In this document: piece by piece, positions 34,655-42,417 of the stretch
How the letters are laid out: each line of letters starts with the position of its first letter
Position numbering within the stretch: position 1 is the first letter of the stretch
From: Minwuia sp.
Lineage (GTDB): Bacteria; Pseudomonadota; Alphaproteobacteria; Minwuiales; Minwuiaceae
Length of the DNA stretch: 42,417 bases
Reading direction: 5' to 3'
NCBI GenBank assembly: GCA_029213165.1
Contig: JARGNO010000005.1
Coordinates: 1 to 42,417 of the forward strand
Position numbers and translations under genes: made by a program
The notes under the pieces: generated by a model
Seen by the model: only the letters and a program-made list of their open reading frames with translations
The model's database searches: none
Told to the model about the DNA's origin: nothing

Positions 34655-35632
34655 TCATCGAAGGGATTCGACAGGCACTGGAAGCAGGCTGAAATCCACA
34701 TCGCATTCAGGAATGTCGATAGACAATGCTTCGGCAATCGCCATGGCCTTCATGGCACTCGAGAATTTTCTGATCAACAGACTTCTGACAACCGACTCGG
34801 GCTTGACCTCACCGGAACGTACACGCGGTCGATCAAAGAGATATCTCTTGCGGCATTCCTTCCAGACCTCGTCAATGCTCTTCGGCGCCTGTGCGAAGGC
34901 CCGGCGCGCCATTTCGTTGATCCATGCCTGATCACCGGCAATCTTTGCAGCCGCGTAGAATTCCGGATTCTCGAAACAAAAGTAACGCGTGCCCGGACTG
35001 TTGAGTCCCCATGTTTTGGGATAGGCCTGACCGAAATCAAGCCGATCCTCGATCCAGGGCATGGCAGCCTGATGCCATATCCGGATCAGGTGTTGTGCAA
35101 CCTCACTGACCTGCGCTTCCGTCCTGACCACGAACGCCCAATCGAGGCTCGAAGGCCCAGCATTCTCCAGAAACGGGACCTCGGAGAAATCCACATCCGG
35201 TGACGGCGGTATCGGATTGATGAAATCCTTCAGGATTCCTATCAAGCCGGTCCTGTTGTGCTTCTCCGCCTCCCAACTGCGCCGCCAGGGCTCGAATTCC
35301 TTCTCGCGCAGTTCCCCGATCAGGTTGTCCGACAGGGCGCTTCCAAGATGGAAGGGAACACTCGTACCCTCCATGCGCTCCAGGGAGCGTTCTGGATTGT
35401 AGAGCTTTACCAGCTCGTCGACTTCCTTCACAAACCCGCCGTAAGAGGCCCGGAACGAGCCCGGCGTGCTCGCGTATCCCTTTGTCAGCGCCACGCGCCA
35501 GGCAATGCGGTCGCCGTCGCGGCGCCACATGCTGCGGCCCACCTTGCGGAAGCCGCATTCCTCCATCGCCGCACCGAAACCGGCGTCGGCGACCAGATGC
35601 CAGGGCTTGATGCCTGAGTCCCAGTCGATCAT
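34655..35632 (-). CDS. DUF4304-like hypothetical protein, candidate immunity protein
   Basis: A 325-residue soluble protein with no signal peptide. Its N-terminal 70 residues (FGAAMEECGFRKVGRSMWRRDGDRIAWRVAL) resemble DUF4304, a domain often seen among immunity-type proteins near toxins; I hold this match with moderate confidence. The rest, with EVDELVKLYNPERSLERMEG and FVVRTEAQVSEVAQHLIRIW, is not recognised. Base composition is lower in GC than the flanking core genes (32/60 at 34981-35040) and similar to the toxin tip facing it. It converges on the toxin-like gene across a shared terminator. It is plausible that it neutralises that protein's C-terminal domain, but the opposite orientation is unusual for an immunity gene. 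Confidence 0.55.
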   Translation of the reverse strand: MIDWDSGIKPWHLVADAGFGAAMEECGFRKVGRSMWRRDGDRIAWRVALTKGYASTPGSFRASYGGFVKEVDELVKLYNPERSLERMEGTSVPFHLGSALSDNLIGELREKEFEPWRRSWEAEKHNRTGLIGILKDFINPIPPSPDVDFSEVPFLENAGPSSLDWAFVVRTEAQVSEVAQHLIRIWHQAAMPWIEDRLDFGQAYPKTWGLNSPGTRYFCFENPEFYAAAKIAGDQAWINEMARRAFAQAPKSIDEVWKECRKRYLFDRPRVRSGEVKPESVVRSLLIRKFSSAMKAMAIAEALSIDIPECDVDFSLLPVPVESLR

Positions 35633-35677
35633 TCCACAACCATAACATGCAGCACGCTGACCGGAAACACGGCTTGC

Positions 35678-36655
35678 TCAGCCGAGGCTGCGTGGCGGGC
35701 TGCTGCCGAGCTTGTTCACTGGATCAATGGCCTTGCGGCCCTTTCTGATCTCGAAGTGCAACTGGGCCGGATCGACGCCACCGGTGCTTCCGACGGTTGC
35801 TATGGCCTGACCGCGCCTGATCCGGTCCCCGCGCTGCACCGCGATCCGGTCGAGGTGGGCGTAGGCCGTCGTCAGGCCGCCCGAATGGCGGATCAGGACC
35901 AGGTTGCCGAAGCCGCGCAATTCGTTGCCGGCATAGACAACCTCCCCGCCTGTCATTGCATGCACGGGTGTACCGCGCGGGGCGCGGATGTTGATCCCGT
36001 CATTGTGCAGACCACCAGCCTTCGGACCGAAGCGGGAGATAACCTGCCCGGCAACAGGCCAGACAAGGCCGCTCGTGGTCGTCGCGACGGCGGTGGACGC
36101 AGGCGCGGATGCGGCCGGGGCATTCTGCGCCGTGACCGGTGCTGCGGGCCTGGTGGTTCCACCCGCGCGCGCAGCGCGTCCCGGTGGTCTGGGCGGCGGC
36201 AGGGGCACGACCTCCCCGCCCGCTGCGACACGGGTAATGCGGGTCGGTTTCGCCCGTGACCCGCCACCGGGAATCTTGAGGATCTGATCGGGGTGCAGGC
36301 GGAACGGCGACACCAGCCCGTTCAACTGCACGATTTCCCGCCGTCCAACGCCATAGCGTTCGGAGACTGTCGTCAGGCTCTCCCCGGCACGCACCCGATG
36401 CAGCCGCAACTGCGGCACGCGAAGTTGCTGCCCGATGGCCAGCGTATAGGGTGCCTGCAGCCGATTGGCCTGGATCAGGTCCCGGACAGGTACGCCGCTG
36501 CGCCGGGCAATGGCATAGGCGGTGTCTCCGGGCCGGACGATGACCGTACCACCGCTGAAGGCACTGTGATCCTCCACCGGCGCAGGCGTGCCACGCGGCC
36601 CGCAGGCGGCGAGCAGCAGTGTCAGGACAACGAGGAGAGCGAGCGGACGAGGCAT
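35678..36655 (-). CDS. nlpD: NlpD/EnvC-like LytM lipoprotein with LysM repeats
   Basis: A 325-residue lipoprotein: the signal peptide MPRPLALLVVLTLLLAAC ends in a lipobox (LLAAC, Cys18). Two LysM segments follow (about 34-80, VIVRPGDTAYAIARRSGV, and about 84-130, HRVRAGESLTTVSERYGV), then a P/A-rich linker and a C-terminal M23/LytM domain (about 215-315). The zinc site looks incomplete: HNDGINI lacks the usual Asp and AQLHFEI lacks the first His of HxH. That is as in E. coli NlpD, which activates amidases rather than cutting peptides itself. The start is ATG 36655, at the signal peptide; an earlier in-frame codon at 36721 overlaps pcm. It follows pcm-surE-serS, the usual order. Confidence 0.88.
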   Translation of the reverse strand: MPRPLALLVVLTLLLAACGPRGTPAPVEDHSAFSGGTVIVRPGDTAYAIARRSGVPVRDLIQANRLQAPYTLAIGQQLRVPQLRLHRVRAGESLTTVSERYGVGRREIVQLNGLVSPFRLHPDQILKIPGGGSRAKPTRITRVAAGGEVVPLPPPRPPGRAARAGGTTRPAAPVTAQNAPAASAPASTAVATTTSGLVWPVAGQVISRFGPKAGGLHNDGINIRAPRGTPVHAMTGGEVVYAGNELRGFGNLVLIRHSGGLTTAYAHLDRIAVQRGDRIRRGQAIATVGSTGGVDPAQLHFEIRKGRKAIDPVNKLGSSPPRSLG

Positions 36656-36717
36656 GTGCCCAGAGTATGAATCCGGGCGTCGAGCGGCAAGCGATTGCGG
36701 CGGGGCCGCGGTGGCCG

Positions 36718-37377
36718 TCAACCCTCCCCGCGCTGTTCGTTCGGCACGCCGTCAAGCAGCGGCACGAATCGCACCGGCAGCAGGTTCTCCCGTGTCGTGC
36801 TGCCATCCGCCTGACGCGTCACCCGGACCAGCATCTGGTCGGCACCGCTGCGCCCGACAGGGACAATCAGGATACCGTCTGTCGAGAGTTGCTCCACCAG
36901 CGCCGCAGGAACTTCCCCGAAGGCCGCGGCTGTCACGATGATCCGGTCAAAGGGTGCCTGCGCAGGCCAGCCGCGCGTGCCATCACCCAGATGCGCGATG
37001 ATGTTGTTGATGCCCAGCCTGCCGAACAGCGCGGTGGCGTCCCGGTACAGCGTCCGATGACGTTCCACGGTGTAGATGCGGCGGCACAGCATCGCCAGCA
37101 CCGCCGCCTGATAGCCGGAGCCGGTGCCGATCTCCAGCACCTTGGCGCGGGGGAACAGGCGCAGTGCTTCCGTCATGAAGGCCACCACATAGGGCTGGCT
37201 GATGGTCTGCCCCTGCTTGATCGGCAGCGGCATGTTCTCATAGGCCTGATGGCGGAAATTGGCATCGACGAACTGCTCGCGCGGCACCCGTTCGATGGCG
37301 CCCAGCACCCGGGAATCGGTGATGCCCTCCCGACGCAACTGCATCAGCAGCCGGATCTTTCGTACATCATCCGTCAT
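36718..37377 (-). CDS. pcm: Protein-L-isoaspartate O-methyltransferase Pcm
   Basis: Pcm methylates isoaspartyl residues in damaged proteins so that they can be repaired. The 219-residue protein has the SAM motif VLEIGTGSGYQAAVLA (about 83-98), the pre-motif GQTISQPYVVAFMTEAL and the post motif ELRKT-type segments altered as usual in this branch. It starts eight bases after surE on the same strand and precedes nlpD. Confidence 0.95.
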   Translation of the reverse strand: MTDDVRKIRLLMQLRREGITDSRVLGAIERVPREQFVDANFRHQAYENMPLPIKQGQTISQPYVVAFMTEALRLFPRAKVLEIGTGSGYQAAVLAMLCRRIYTVERHRTLYRDATALFGRLGINNIIAHLGDGTRGWPAQAPFDRIIVTAAAFGEVPAALVEQLSTDGILIVPVGRSGADQMLVRVTRQADGSTTRENLLPVRFVPLLDGVPNEQRGEG

Positions 37378-37385
37378 GCGGGGCC

Positions 37386-38141
37386 TCAGTCCTGGAAGAC
37401 GCGCCCGAGCGGATCTAGCGCATCCCGGTCGGTCAGATTGAGGCTGATCGGCGTCACGGAAATGCCACCGCGCCAGATTGTGCCGATATCCGTGCCCGGC
37501 GGCGGCATCGCTTTCTGTCGGCGCATCCCGATCCAGTAGTAGGGGATATTGCGTCCGTCATGCCGCTCGTCCAGCGTCACATCGGCCTGGTCACGTCGGC
37601 CATGGGGCACCACGTGTACCCCGTTCACCTCATCCGGTTCGACATCCGGATAGTTCACGTTGATCAGCACATCCTTCGGCCAACCGTTCTCCAGCAGGCG
37701 ACGCACGATGCCCGGCGCATGATGTTCCGCCGTCTGCCAACGGATGACCTGATCGGCGAAACCGATCTGGCTCATGGCAATCGACGGGATGCCCAGCAAG
37801 GTGCCTTCCATCGCCGCCGCGACCGTGCCGGAATAGGTGATGTCCTCAGCGATATTGGCCCCGCGGTTGACGCCGGAGAGGATCAGGTCGGGGCGCCCGT
37901 CCAGCACCTGCCGCACCGCCATCATCACGCAGTCGGTGGGCGTGCCGCCAACGGCGAAGCGCCGCTCCCCCAGCTTGTGCAGGCGCAGCGGGTTGGTCAG
38001 GCTCAGCGACCGCCCCGCCCCGCTCTGCTCCTGCTGCGGCGCGACGATCCAGACATCATCACTCAACTCACGCGCGATCCGCTCCATCGCCTTCAGGCCA
38101 GGAGCATCGATGCCGTCGTCATTCGTCAGCAGGATTCGCAT
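37386..38141 (-). CDS. surE: 5'/3'-nucleotidase SurE
   Basis: SurE is a metal-dependent phosphatase of nucleoside monophosphates. The 251-residue protein begins MRILLTNDDGIDAPGL, containing the metal ligands D8 and D9 of NDDG. SGVNRGANIAEDITYSGTVAAAMEG near 94-118 is the second signature. It lies five bases after serS and eight before pcm in the standard serS-surE-pcm-nlpD run. Confidence 0.96.
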   Translation of the reverse strand: MRILLTNDDGIDAPGLKAMERIARELSDDVWIVAPQQEQSGAGRSLSLTNPLRLHKLGERRFAVGGTPTDCVMMAVRQVLDGRPDLILSGVNRGANIAEDITYSGTVAAAMEGTLLGIPSIAMSQIGFADQVIRWQTAEHHAPGIVRRLLENGWPKDVLINVNYPDVEPDEVNGVHVVPHGRRDQADVTLDERHDGRNIPYYWIGMRRQKAMPPPGTDIGTIWRGGISVTPISLNLTDRDALDPLGRVFQD

Positions 38142-38146
38142 GTCGT

Positions 38147-39433
38147 TCAGCCCTTCGCGGCTTCGATGATCTCAAGTCCGCCCATGTAGGGGCGCAATAC
38201 CTCCGGCACGACGATGGACCCGTCAGCCTGCTGATAGTTCTCGATCACGGCGATCAGCGCACGCCCGACGGCCAGCCCGGATCCGTTCAGGGTATGGACG
38301 AAGCGGGTCTTCTTCTCCCCTTCGGGCCGATAGCGTGCATTCATTCTCCGCGCCTGGAAATCCAGCGTATTCGAACATGACGAGATCTCGCGATACCTTT
38401 GCTGTCCCGGCAGCCAGACCTCCAGATCATAGGTCTTGGTGGCGGTGAAACCCATGTCGCCACTGCTCAGTTTCATCACCTGATAGGCTAGCCCCAGACG
38501 TTGAAGCAGGGTTTCAGCGCAATGGGTCATGCGCTCCAGTTCCGCCTCCGACTGGTCATCGGCGGTGACGACGACCATCTCCACCTTCATGAACTGGTGC
38601 TGGCGGATCATGCCGCGCGTGTCCCGTCCCGCGGACCCCGCTTCCGACCGGAAGCATGGTGTCAGCGCAGTCATCCGCATCGGCAGGCTGGCCGCATCGA
38701 CAATCTGTTCGCGCACCATGTTGGTCAGCGGCACTTCCGACGTCGGCACCAGCCAGAAGCCATTGTCGGTGTGGAACAGGTCTTCCGAAAACTTCGGCAA
38801 CTGACCGGTCCCGAACACGGCCTCGTCCCGCACCAGCAGGGGCGGATTGACTTCCTCGAACCCGAACTCACCGGTCTGGACATCCAGGAACCAGTTGGCC
38901 AGCGCGCGCTCCAGTCGGGCGAGCCCGCCGCGCAGGACAACGAAGCGGGCCCCCGACATCGCCGCCGCCCTGTCGAAATCCATCAGGCCGAGCGCCTCGC
39001 CCAGCTCGAAGTGCTCCTTCGGCGCAAAGTCGAACGAAGGCACGTCGCCCACCTGACGGACCAGTTCGTTGGCATCCTCATCCGCGCCGACCGGCACATC
39101 GGCGGCAGGCACATTGGGGATACCAGCCAGTTCCAGCGTCAGCGCCGCCTCGCGCTCGCGGTCCTCCTCCTCCAGGCGCTGCACCTCGGCCTTCAGGTCA
39201 GCGGTGGCCTGCATCAGACGCTGTGCCTCTGCCTCGTCACCACTGCCCTTGGCCTTGCCGATGGCCTTGGCGGTCGCATTGCGTTCCGACTGCTTGCGCT
39301 GCATTTCGTTCTGGATGGACAGCCGTGCCTCGTACATCTCCACAAGTGTGGCGGCGCGGGCGGCATGGCCGCGCGCTGTCATGGCATGGTCGAAGGCATC
39401 CCGGTTCTCCCGGATCCAGCGAATGTCGTGCAT
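38147..39433 (-). CDS. serS: Serine--tRNA ligase SerS
   Basis: SerS charges tRNA-Ser with serine and serves selenocysteine tRNA where present. The 428-residue class II synthetase has the N-terminal coiled-coil tRNA-binding arm (about 28-105, rich in E, K, R and Q), motif 2 with [22 protein letters not shown] and the ensuing FMKVE, and motif 3 with [18 protein letters not shown]. The start is ATG 39433. It is the first gene of serS-surE-pcm-nlpD and is divergent from the epoxide-hydrolase-like gene. Confidence 0.97.
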   Translation of the reverse strand: MHDIRWIRENRDAFDHAMTARGHAARAATLVEMYEARLSIQNEMQRKQSERNATAKAIGKAKGSGDEAEAQRLMQATADLKAEVQRLEEEDREREAALTLELAGIPNVPAADVPVGADEDANELVRQVGDVPSFDFAPKEHFELGEALGLMDFDRAAAMSGARFVVLRGGLARLERALANWFLDVQTGEFGFEEVNPPLLVRDEAVFGTGQLPKFSEDLFHTDNGFWLVPTSEVPLTNMVREQIVDAASLPMRMTALTPCFRSEAGSAGRDTRGMIRQHQFMKVEMVVVTADDQSEAELERMTHCAETLLQRLGLAYQVMKLSSGDMGFTATKTYDLEVWLPGQQRYREISSCSNTLDFQARRMNARYRPEGEKKTRFVHTLNGSGLAVGRALIAVIENYQQADGSIVVPEVLRPYMGGLEIIEAAKG

Positions 39434-39474
39434 GGGGTCAATTCCAGACTGAGACTCAAGTGAAGTGCCCGCGC

Positions 39475-39503
39475 CTTATAGTGCACTTTGCGGGGCGATT
39501 GAA
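39475..39503 (-). promoter_or_regulatory. Candidate promoter of serS operon
   Basis: On the minus strand TATAAG (39480-39475), five of six matches to the -10 consensus, is preceded after 17 bases by TTCAAT (39503-39498), a weak -35 box. Transcription would begin about 35 bases before the serS ATG. Confidence 0.45.
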
Positions 39504-39572
39504 TCCTTCTCATGCCCCCGACCTGTGGCACCATGGGGGAACAGACATGCAAGACACCTGGGGAGTCGATCC

Positions 39573-40565
39573 ATGAGCAGCATTCTCGACCGCATCCGGT
39601 TCCGGACCGTCGCCACAAACGGTGTCGAACTGCGCGTTGCGATAACCGGCGAAGGTCCGCTGGTGGTCATGGTCCATGGCTGGCCCGAGAGCTGGTATTC
39701 CTGGCGGCACCAGATGGGACCCATTGCGGATGCGGGCTATCAGGTGGCGGCAATCGACGTGCGCGGCTATGGCGGCAGCAGCAAGCCACACGCTGTAGAG
39801 GCCTACGACATGGAGAGCCTGACCGGCGATGTGGCTGGCCTGATCCCCGCGCTCGGGCACGAGAGTGCCATCCTGATCGGCCATGACTGGGGTGCCCCGA
39901 TTGTCTGGAACACGGCCCTGCTGCATCCGGCAAGGGTCAGCGCCGTCGCGGGACTCTCGGTTCCCTATCTCGGCCCCGGCCCCGCGCCGTTCATCGATAT
40001 CGTGAAACAGGTCTTCACGGCCAACGGACGTTTCTTCTACCAGGTCTATTTCCAGGATGAGGGCGTGGGTGAGGCCGAACTGGAGACGGATATTCGTGGT
40101 GGCCTGCGCCGGGTCTATTACGCCATCTCGGGCGATGCCCCGGACGGCACCTGGCCGACCGACAAGCCACATGGCGCGACCCTGCTCGAACGGCTGCCCG
40201 ACCCTGACCCGTTTCCGGCCTGGCTGACGGAGACCGACATTGACTATTTCGTCGGTGAATTCCAGCGTTCAGGCTTTCGCGGGCCGCTGAACCGCTACCG
40301 CAACCACCATAGAGACTTCGATCTGCTGAACGCCTTGCCTGACAAGCGGATTCACCAGCCTGCGCTGTACATCGGCGGCACGCGTGACCTTGTCCTGAAG
40401 ATGTTGCCGGGCAAGGACATGGTGGCATCCATGAAACCGCTGATACCCAACCTGTCCGACGCGGTGCTGCTGGAAGGTATCGGCCACTGGACCCAGCAGG
40501 AGGCCCCGGAACAGGTCACGGACATGCTGCTCGAATGGCTGGATTCATTGAAGAAACCGGCTTAA
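39573..40565 (+). CDS. Epoxide-hydrolase-like alpha/beta hydrolase
   Basis: A 330-residue soluble epoxide-hydrolase-type protein. HGWPE (35-39) is the oxyanion-hole motif. The nucleophile is D105 in GHDWGAP, an Asp rather than Ser, which marks epoxide hydrolases and dehalogenases. The acid is probably D272 (GTRDLV) and the base H305 in GIGHWTQQE. Tyrosines for epoxide protonation may be Y156/Y159 (FYQVYF) and Y242 (NRYRNH). The start is ATG 39573 after GGGGAG; the longer frame from 39465 runs over the serS promoter. A hairpin terminator begins immediately after its stop. The physiological substrate is unknown. Confidence 0.88.
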   Translation: MSSILDRIRFRTVATNGVELRVAITGEGPLVVMVHGWPESWYSWRHQMGPIADAGYQVAAIDVRGYGGSSKPHAVEAYDMESLTGDVAGLIPALGHESAILIGHDWGAPIVWNTALLHPARVSAVAGLSVPYLGPGPAPFIDIVKQVFTANGRFFYQVYFQDEGVGEAELETDIRGGLRRVYYAISGDAPDGTWPTDKPHGATLLERLPDPDPFPAWLTETDIDYFVGEFQRSGFRGPLNRYRNHHRDFDLLNALPDKRIHQPALYIGGTRDLVLKMLPGKDMVASMKPLIPNLSDAVLLEGIGHWTQQEAPEQVTDMLLEWLDSLKKPA

Positions 40566-40612
40566 GTCACTGCAGGGATTCGGAAAAATGTTCTCCGAAT
40601 CCCTGCGGTGAC
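40566..40612. terminator. Bidirectional intrinsic terminator
   Basis: A 19-bp stem pairs 40566-40584 (GTCACTGCAGGGATTCGGA) with 40594-40612, one pair being T-G, around the nine-base loop AAAATGTTC. It begins right after the stop of the epoxide-hydrolase-like gene and ends six bases before the convergent Sel1 gene's stop. T tracts are short, but the stem is very strong. Confidence 0.8.
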
Positions 40613-40618
40613 GTTCTG

Positions 40619-41599
40619 TCAGCTGCTCTTCGCAAGACCGCGATCAAAGATCGGACGCCATTCTTCCGCCAGGGCCTTGCCCTGCTTCAATTGCTTCTCC
40701 GTGATGTCCTGGGACAGTTCCTTCAGTTCCGGCTTTGCTGCACCAACGCCACGGTCGATGGCGAGTTGCAGCCATTTCACGGCTTCGACCGGATCGGATT
40801 CAACGCCCAGCCCCTGCGCGAACGCCGCCCCGACATAGGCCTGGGAACGCGGATGATCGGCCTCAGCCGCCTTGAAGAGCCAGTAGAACCCCCGTTCGTG
40901 ATCCACCGGGTGCTTCGCCTTGCCCGTGAAGAACATGACACCGGCAAGATAGAGACCGGCACGGTCCCCGGCGGTCGCCGCCACTTCATAAAGTTTTCCG
41001 GCCCGGATCACATCCCGATCCACGCCGACACCGATGATCAGGATATTGGCCAGTTTCTTGTGCGCATCGATGTCGCCTGCCCTGACCAGCGGCTCCAGCA
41101 AGGTCGCCGCATTGCGGTACCAGAGTGCTGCGAGCTCCAGGTCCTCAGGTGTCCCGAGCGCCTTGTGGTGCATCTTGGCCAACTGGATCTGCATCTGGAT
41201 GTCGCCCCCGCGTGCGAGCGCGGAAACCTGCGGCAGTGCCCGGGCAAAGAAACTGTCGGAAAGCGCAATATTTTCCTCCACCCCCCTGCCCCGACGATGG
41301 AACTCCGCCATGCGCATGAGGCCGCAGAGCGCGTCCTGTTCGGCAGCCTTGCCGAACCACTTGGCCGCGACCTTCAGGCCGCGCTGGGCCTCCTTCCCTC
41401 GGACGATCAGTTCACCCAGGTCACACATTGCGACGGTACTGCCCTCCTCCGCCGCGACAAGTGTCTCCTCCCAGAGCAGCTTCTCGTCGTCGCTCCGGGC
41501 GTCCTCTTCATCCTGCGCCTGCGCCGTTCCCAGCATCATCGCGCCGAACACTGCGCCACAGACCAGCGTCCCTCGCACTCCTCTCGCAAATTGTCTCAT
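40619..41599 (-). CDS. Secreted Sel1-repeat (TPR-like) protein
   Basis: A 326-residue exported protein: a signal peptide (MRQFARGVRGTLVCGAVFGAMMLGTAQA) precedes Sel1/TPR-like helical repeats. Repeat units such as RGLKVAAKWFGKAAEQDALCGLMRMAEFHRRG, DLELAALWYRNAA and RGFYWLFKAAEADHPRSQAYVGAAF are visible between about 60 and 290. Sel1 proteins scaffold protein-protein contacts; several act in the periplasm or envelope stress. The start is ATG 41599, six bases after GGAGG; the adjacent ATG 41602 is too close to it. The upstream frame to 41806 is not protein-like. No partner is apparent. Confidence 0.82.
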   Translation of the reverse strand: MRQFARGVRGTLVCGAVFGAMMLGTAQAQDEEDARSDDEKLLWEETLVAAEEGSTVAMCDLGELIVRGKEAQRGLKVAAKWFGKAAEQDALCGLMRMAEFHRRGRGVEENIALSDSFFARALPQVSALARGGDIQMQIQLAKMHHKALGTPEDLELAALWYRNAATLLEPLVRAGDIDAHKKLANILIIGVGVDRDVIRAGKLYEVAATAGDRAGLYLAGVMFFTGKAKHPVDHERGFYWLFKAAEADHPRSQAYVGAAFAQGLGVESDPVEAVKWLQLAIDRGVGAAKPELKELSQDITEKQLKQGKALAEEWRPIFDRGLAKSS

Positions 41600-41723
41600 C
41601 ATTCCCCTCCATCTGTGAGCGGCAGACTTCTGACCGCTTCCAGGGAACGAACAGGCAAGCCATGTGCCAGAATTCGATATTTGCCAGAGCAACCAATTGA
41701 AATTCATGCACGATTCGGCAAGT

Positions 41724-42152
41724 TCACTGCTTCGGGGGCATGGGAACAGCATCGCCACCGGCAGGGAAACAGGGGACACCGTCGTCGGGGGTGTAATAGT
41801 CGCCACTGTCCTTTGTGAAGATATGCGCCGCCAGTTTCAGCCCGTGCCCACTGTCCAGTGCCCCGGCTGAAATCGACGTCTTGCCCGCACCATCGGTCGC
41901 GAAGAACAGCATGGACCCGCATCTGCGGCAGAACCCGCGCTGACTGTCGGCGCTGGACCGGAACCAGGCCAGGGAATCCTCTCCGGTTACGCTCAGGTCC
42001 TCGTCCCAGGCTGCCGAAAACGCGAGAAAGTGGCTGGTCTGCCGTCTGCACATGGTGCAGTGACAACCGACGATCTGCTTCATCGGACCATCGACCACGA
42101 ACCTCACGGCCCCGCACAGGCATCCACCGCGTATCGCATCCGAGGCGCTCAT
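41724..42152 (-). CDS. GFA/CENP-V family zinc-binding protein
   Basis: A 142-residue protein of the glutathione-dependent formaldehyde-activating (GFA)/CENP-V fold. Zinc-binding cysteines are in order: C11 and C13 (GGCLCGAVRF), C30, C32 and C35 (GCHCTMCRR), and C75 and C78 (FCRRCGSML). Most such proteins have no proven activity, so a formaldehyde role should not be assumed. The start is ATG 42152; the longer frame to 42407 runs antisense across the next gene. Confidence 0.88.
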   Translation of the reverse strand: MSASDAIRGGCLCGAVRFVVDGPMKQIVGCHCTMCRRQTSHFLAFSAAWDEDLSVTGEDSLAWFRSSADSQRGFCRRCGSMLFFATDGAGKTSISAGALDSGHGLKLAAHIFTKDSGDYYTPDDGVPCFPAGGDAVPMPPKQ

Positions 42153-42237
42153 GATAATGTTCCCATTATGTTCTGTTGCTCTCGGATAGAAGCAGAAGGT
42201 GCCGTGTGAAACAAGCATTCCAATGGATGGACAGGGC

Positions 42238-42417
42238 ATGACCGACGACCGTGACCTGTTGGGCGATCTGGAAACACGGCTGCACGAACATGGACTCCTC
42301 CTGCTCGGCGGTGTGGTCGAAGGCGGCAAGACCCGTGTCGTGATTGGCAACGCGGGGTCGCAGATCGTCTCGCACGTACCAGGCCTGCCCGGGGGCGACC
42401 CGCGCACGGATCCGGTC
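42238..42417 (+). CDS. Partial CDS at right edge, N-terminus only
   Basis: An open frame runs from ATG 42238 (or ATG 42223, five codons earlier) to the end of the window. Sixty residues are visible: MTDDRDLLGDLETRLHEHGL, then LLLGGVVEGGKTRVVIGNAGSQ and a G/P-rich end. The GGVVEG...VVIGNAG pattern recalls the N-terminus of a ferredoxin-like family in Alphaproteobacteria, but the iron-sulfur cysteines would lie outside the window. Base use fits a real gene. It is divergent from the GFA gene, with an 85-base gap between the starts. Confidence 0.6.
   Translation, partial: MTDDRDLLGDLETRLHEHGLLLLGGVVEGGKTRVVIGNAGSQIVSHVPGLPGGDPRTDPV

Noticed and set aside
1-42417. CRISPR arrays, insertion sequences, integrases, prophage or rRNA genes
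   Set aside because: No regularly spaced repeats, transposase or integrase motifs, terminal inverted repeats or rRNA sequence were seen.

Overview
The window is chromosomal DNA from a high-GC Alphaproteobacterium, most likely a Rhodospirillales-like lineage. The evidence is gene order: pepA-holC next to lptF-lptG-lptD, then surA-pdxA-rsmA, gmk-yicC, mltG-fabF-acpP-fabG-fabD, and further on serS-surE-pcm-nlpD. These blocks are typical of the class. Coding density is very high: no gap between genes reaches 300 bases, several pairs overlap by ATGA/GTGA, and three convergent pairs overlap at their 3' ends.

Bases 1-22,700 are mostly core. On the minus strand lie pepA, holC, a TauD/TfdA-type dioxygenase and argJ. 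Divergent to them is the LPS-export set lptF-lptG-lptD. A lemA/M48-protease pair on the opposite strand separates lptD from surA-pdxA-rsmA. Facing these is a minus-strand run, fabD-fabG-acpP-fabF-mltG-histidine kinase-yicC-gmk, covering fatty-acid synthesis, peptidoglycan termination, sensing, RNA turnover and GMP phosphorylation. A soluble five-PAS histidine kinase sits between mltG and yicC. A tRNA-Val(CAC) gene is divergent from fabD, and each has a TTGACA promoter candidate.

Bases 23,000-31,200 are accessory metabolism: an alpha/beta hydrolase, a zinc alcohol dehydrogenase, and a TetR regulator divergent from a dioxygenase-VOC-enoyl-CoA hydratase operon. A 25-bp near-palindrome in the shared promoter region is a strong operator candidate. 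Next come a stand-alone usg gene and a translationally coupled DCC (DUF393)/DUF4166 pair.

Bases 31,300-42,417 hold a DUF815 ATPase, then a 763-residue protein laid out like a polymorphic toxin: peptidoglycan-binding-like repeats, a pre-toxin hydrophobic linker, and a C-terminal candidate PD-(D/E)xK nuclease domain in clearly lower-GC DNA. Convergent to it, across a 15-bp perfect terminator hairpin, is a 325-residue DUF4304-like protein that could be its immunity protein. A hairpin covers the toxin gene's ribosome-binding site. The module lies between DUF815 and the nlpD-pcm-surE-serS block. The window ends with an epoxide-hydrolase-like enzyme, a secreted Sel1-repeat protein, a GFA/CENP-V zinc protein and the start of one further gene.

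The toxin/immunity candidate is the best lead for something undescribed. The rest is mostly well-known machinery with a few unusual insertions. All functional calls come from reading motifs and gene order; no database search was run.
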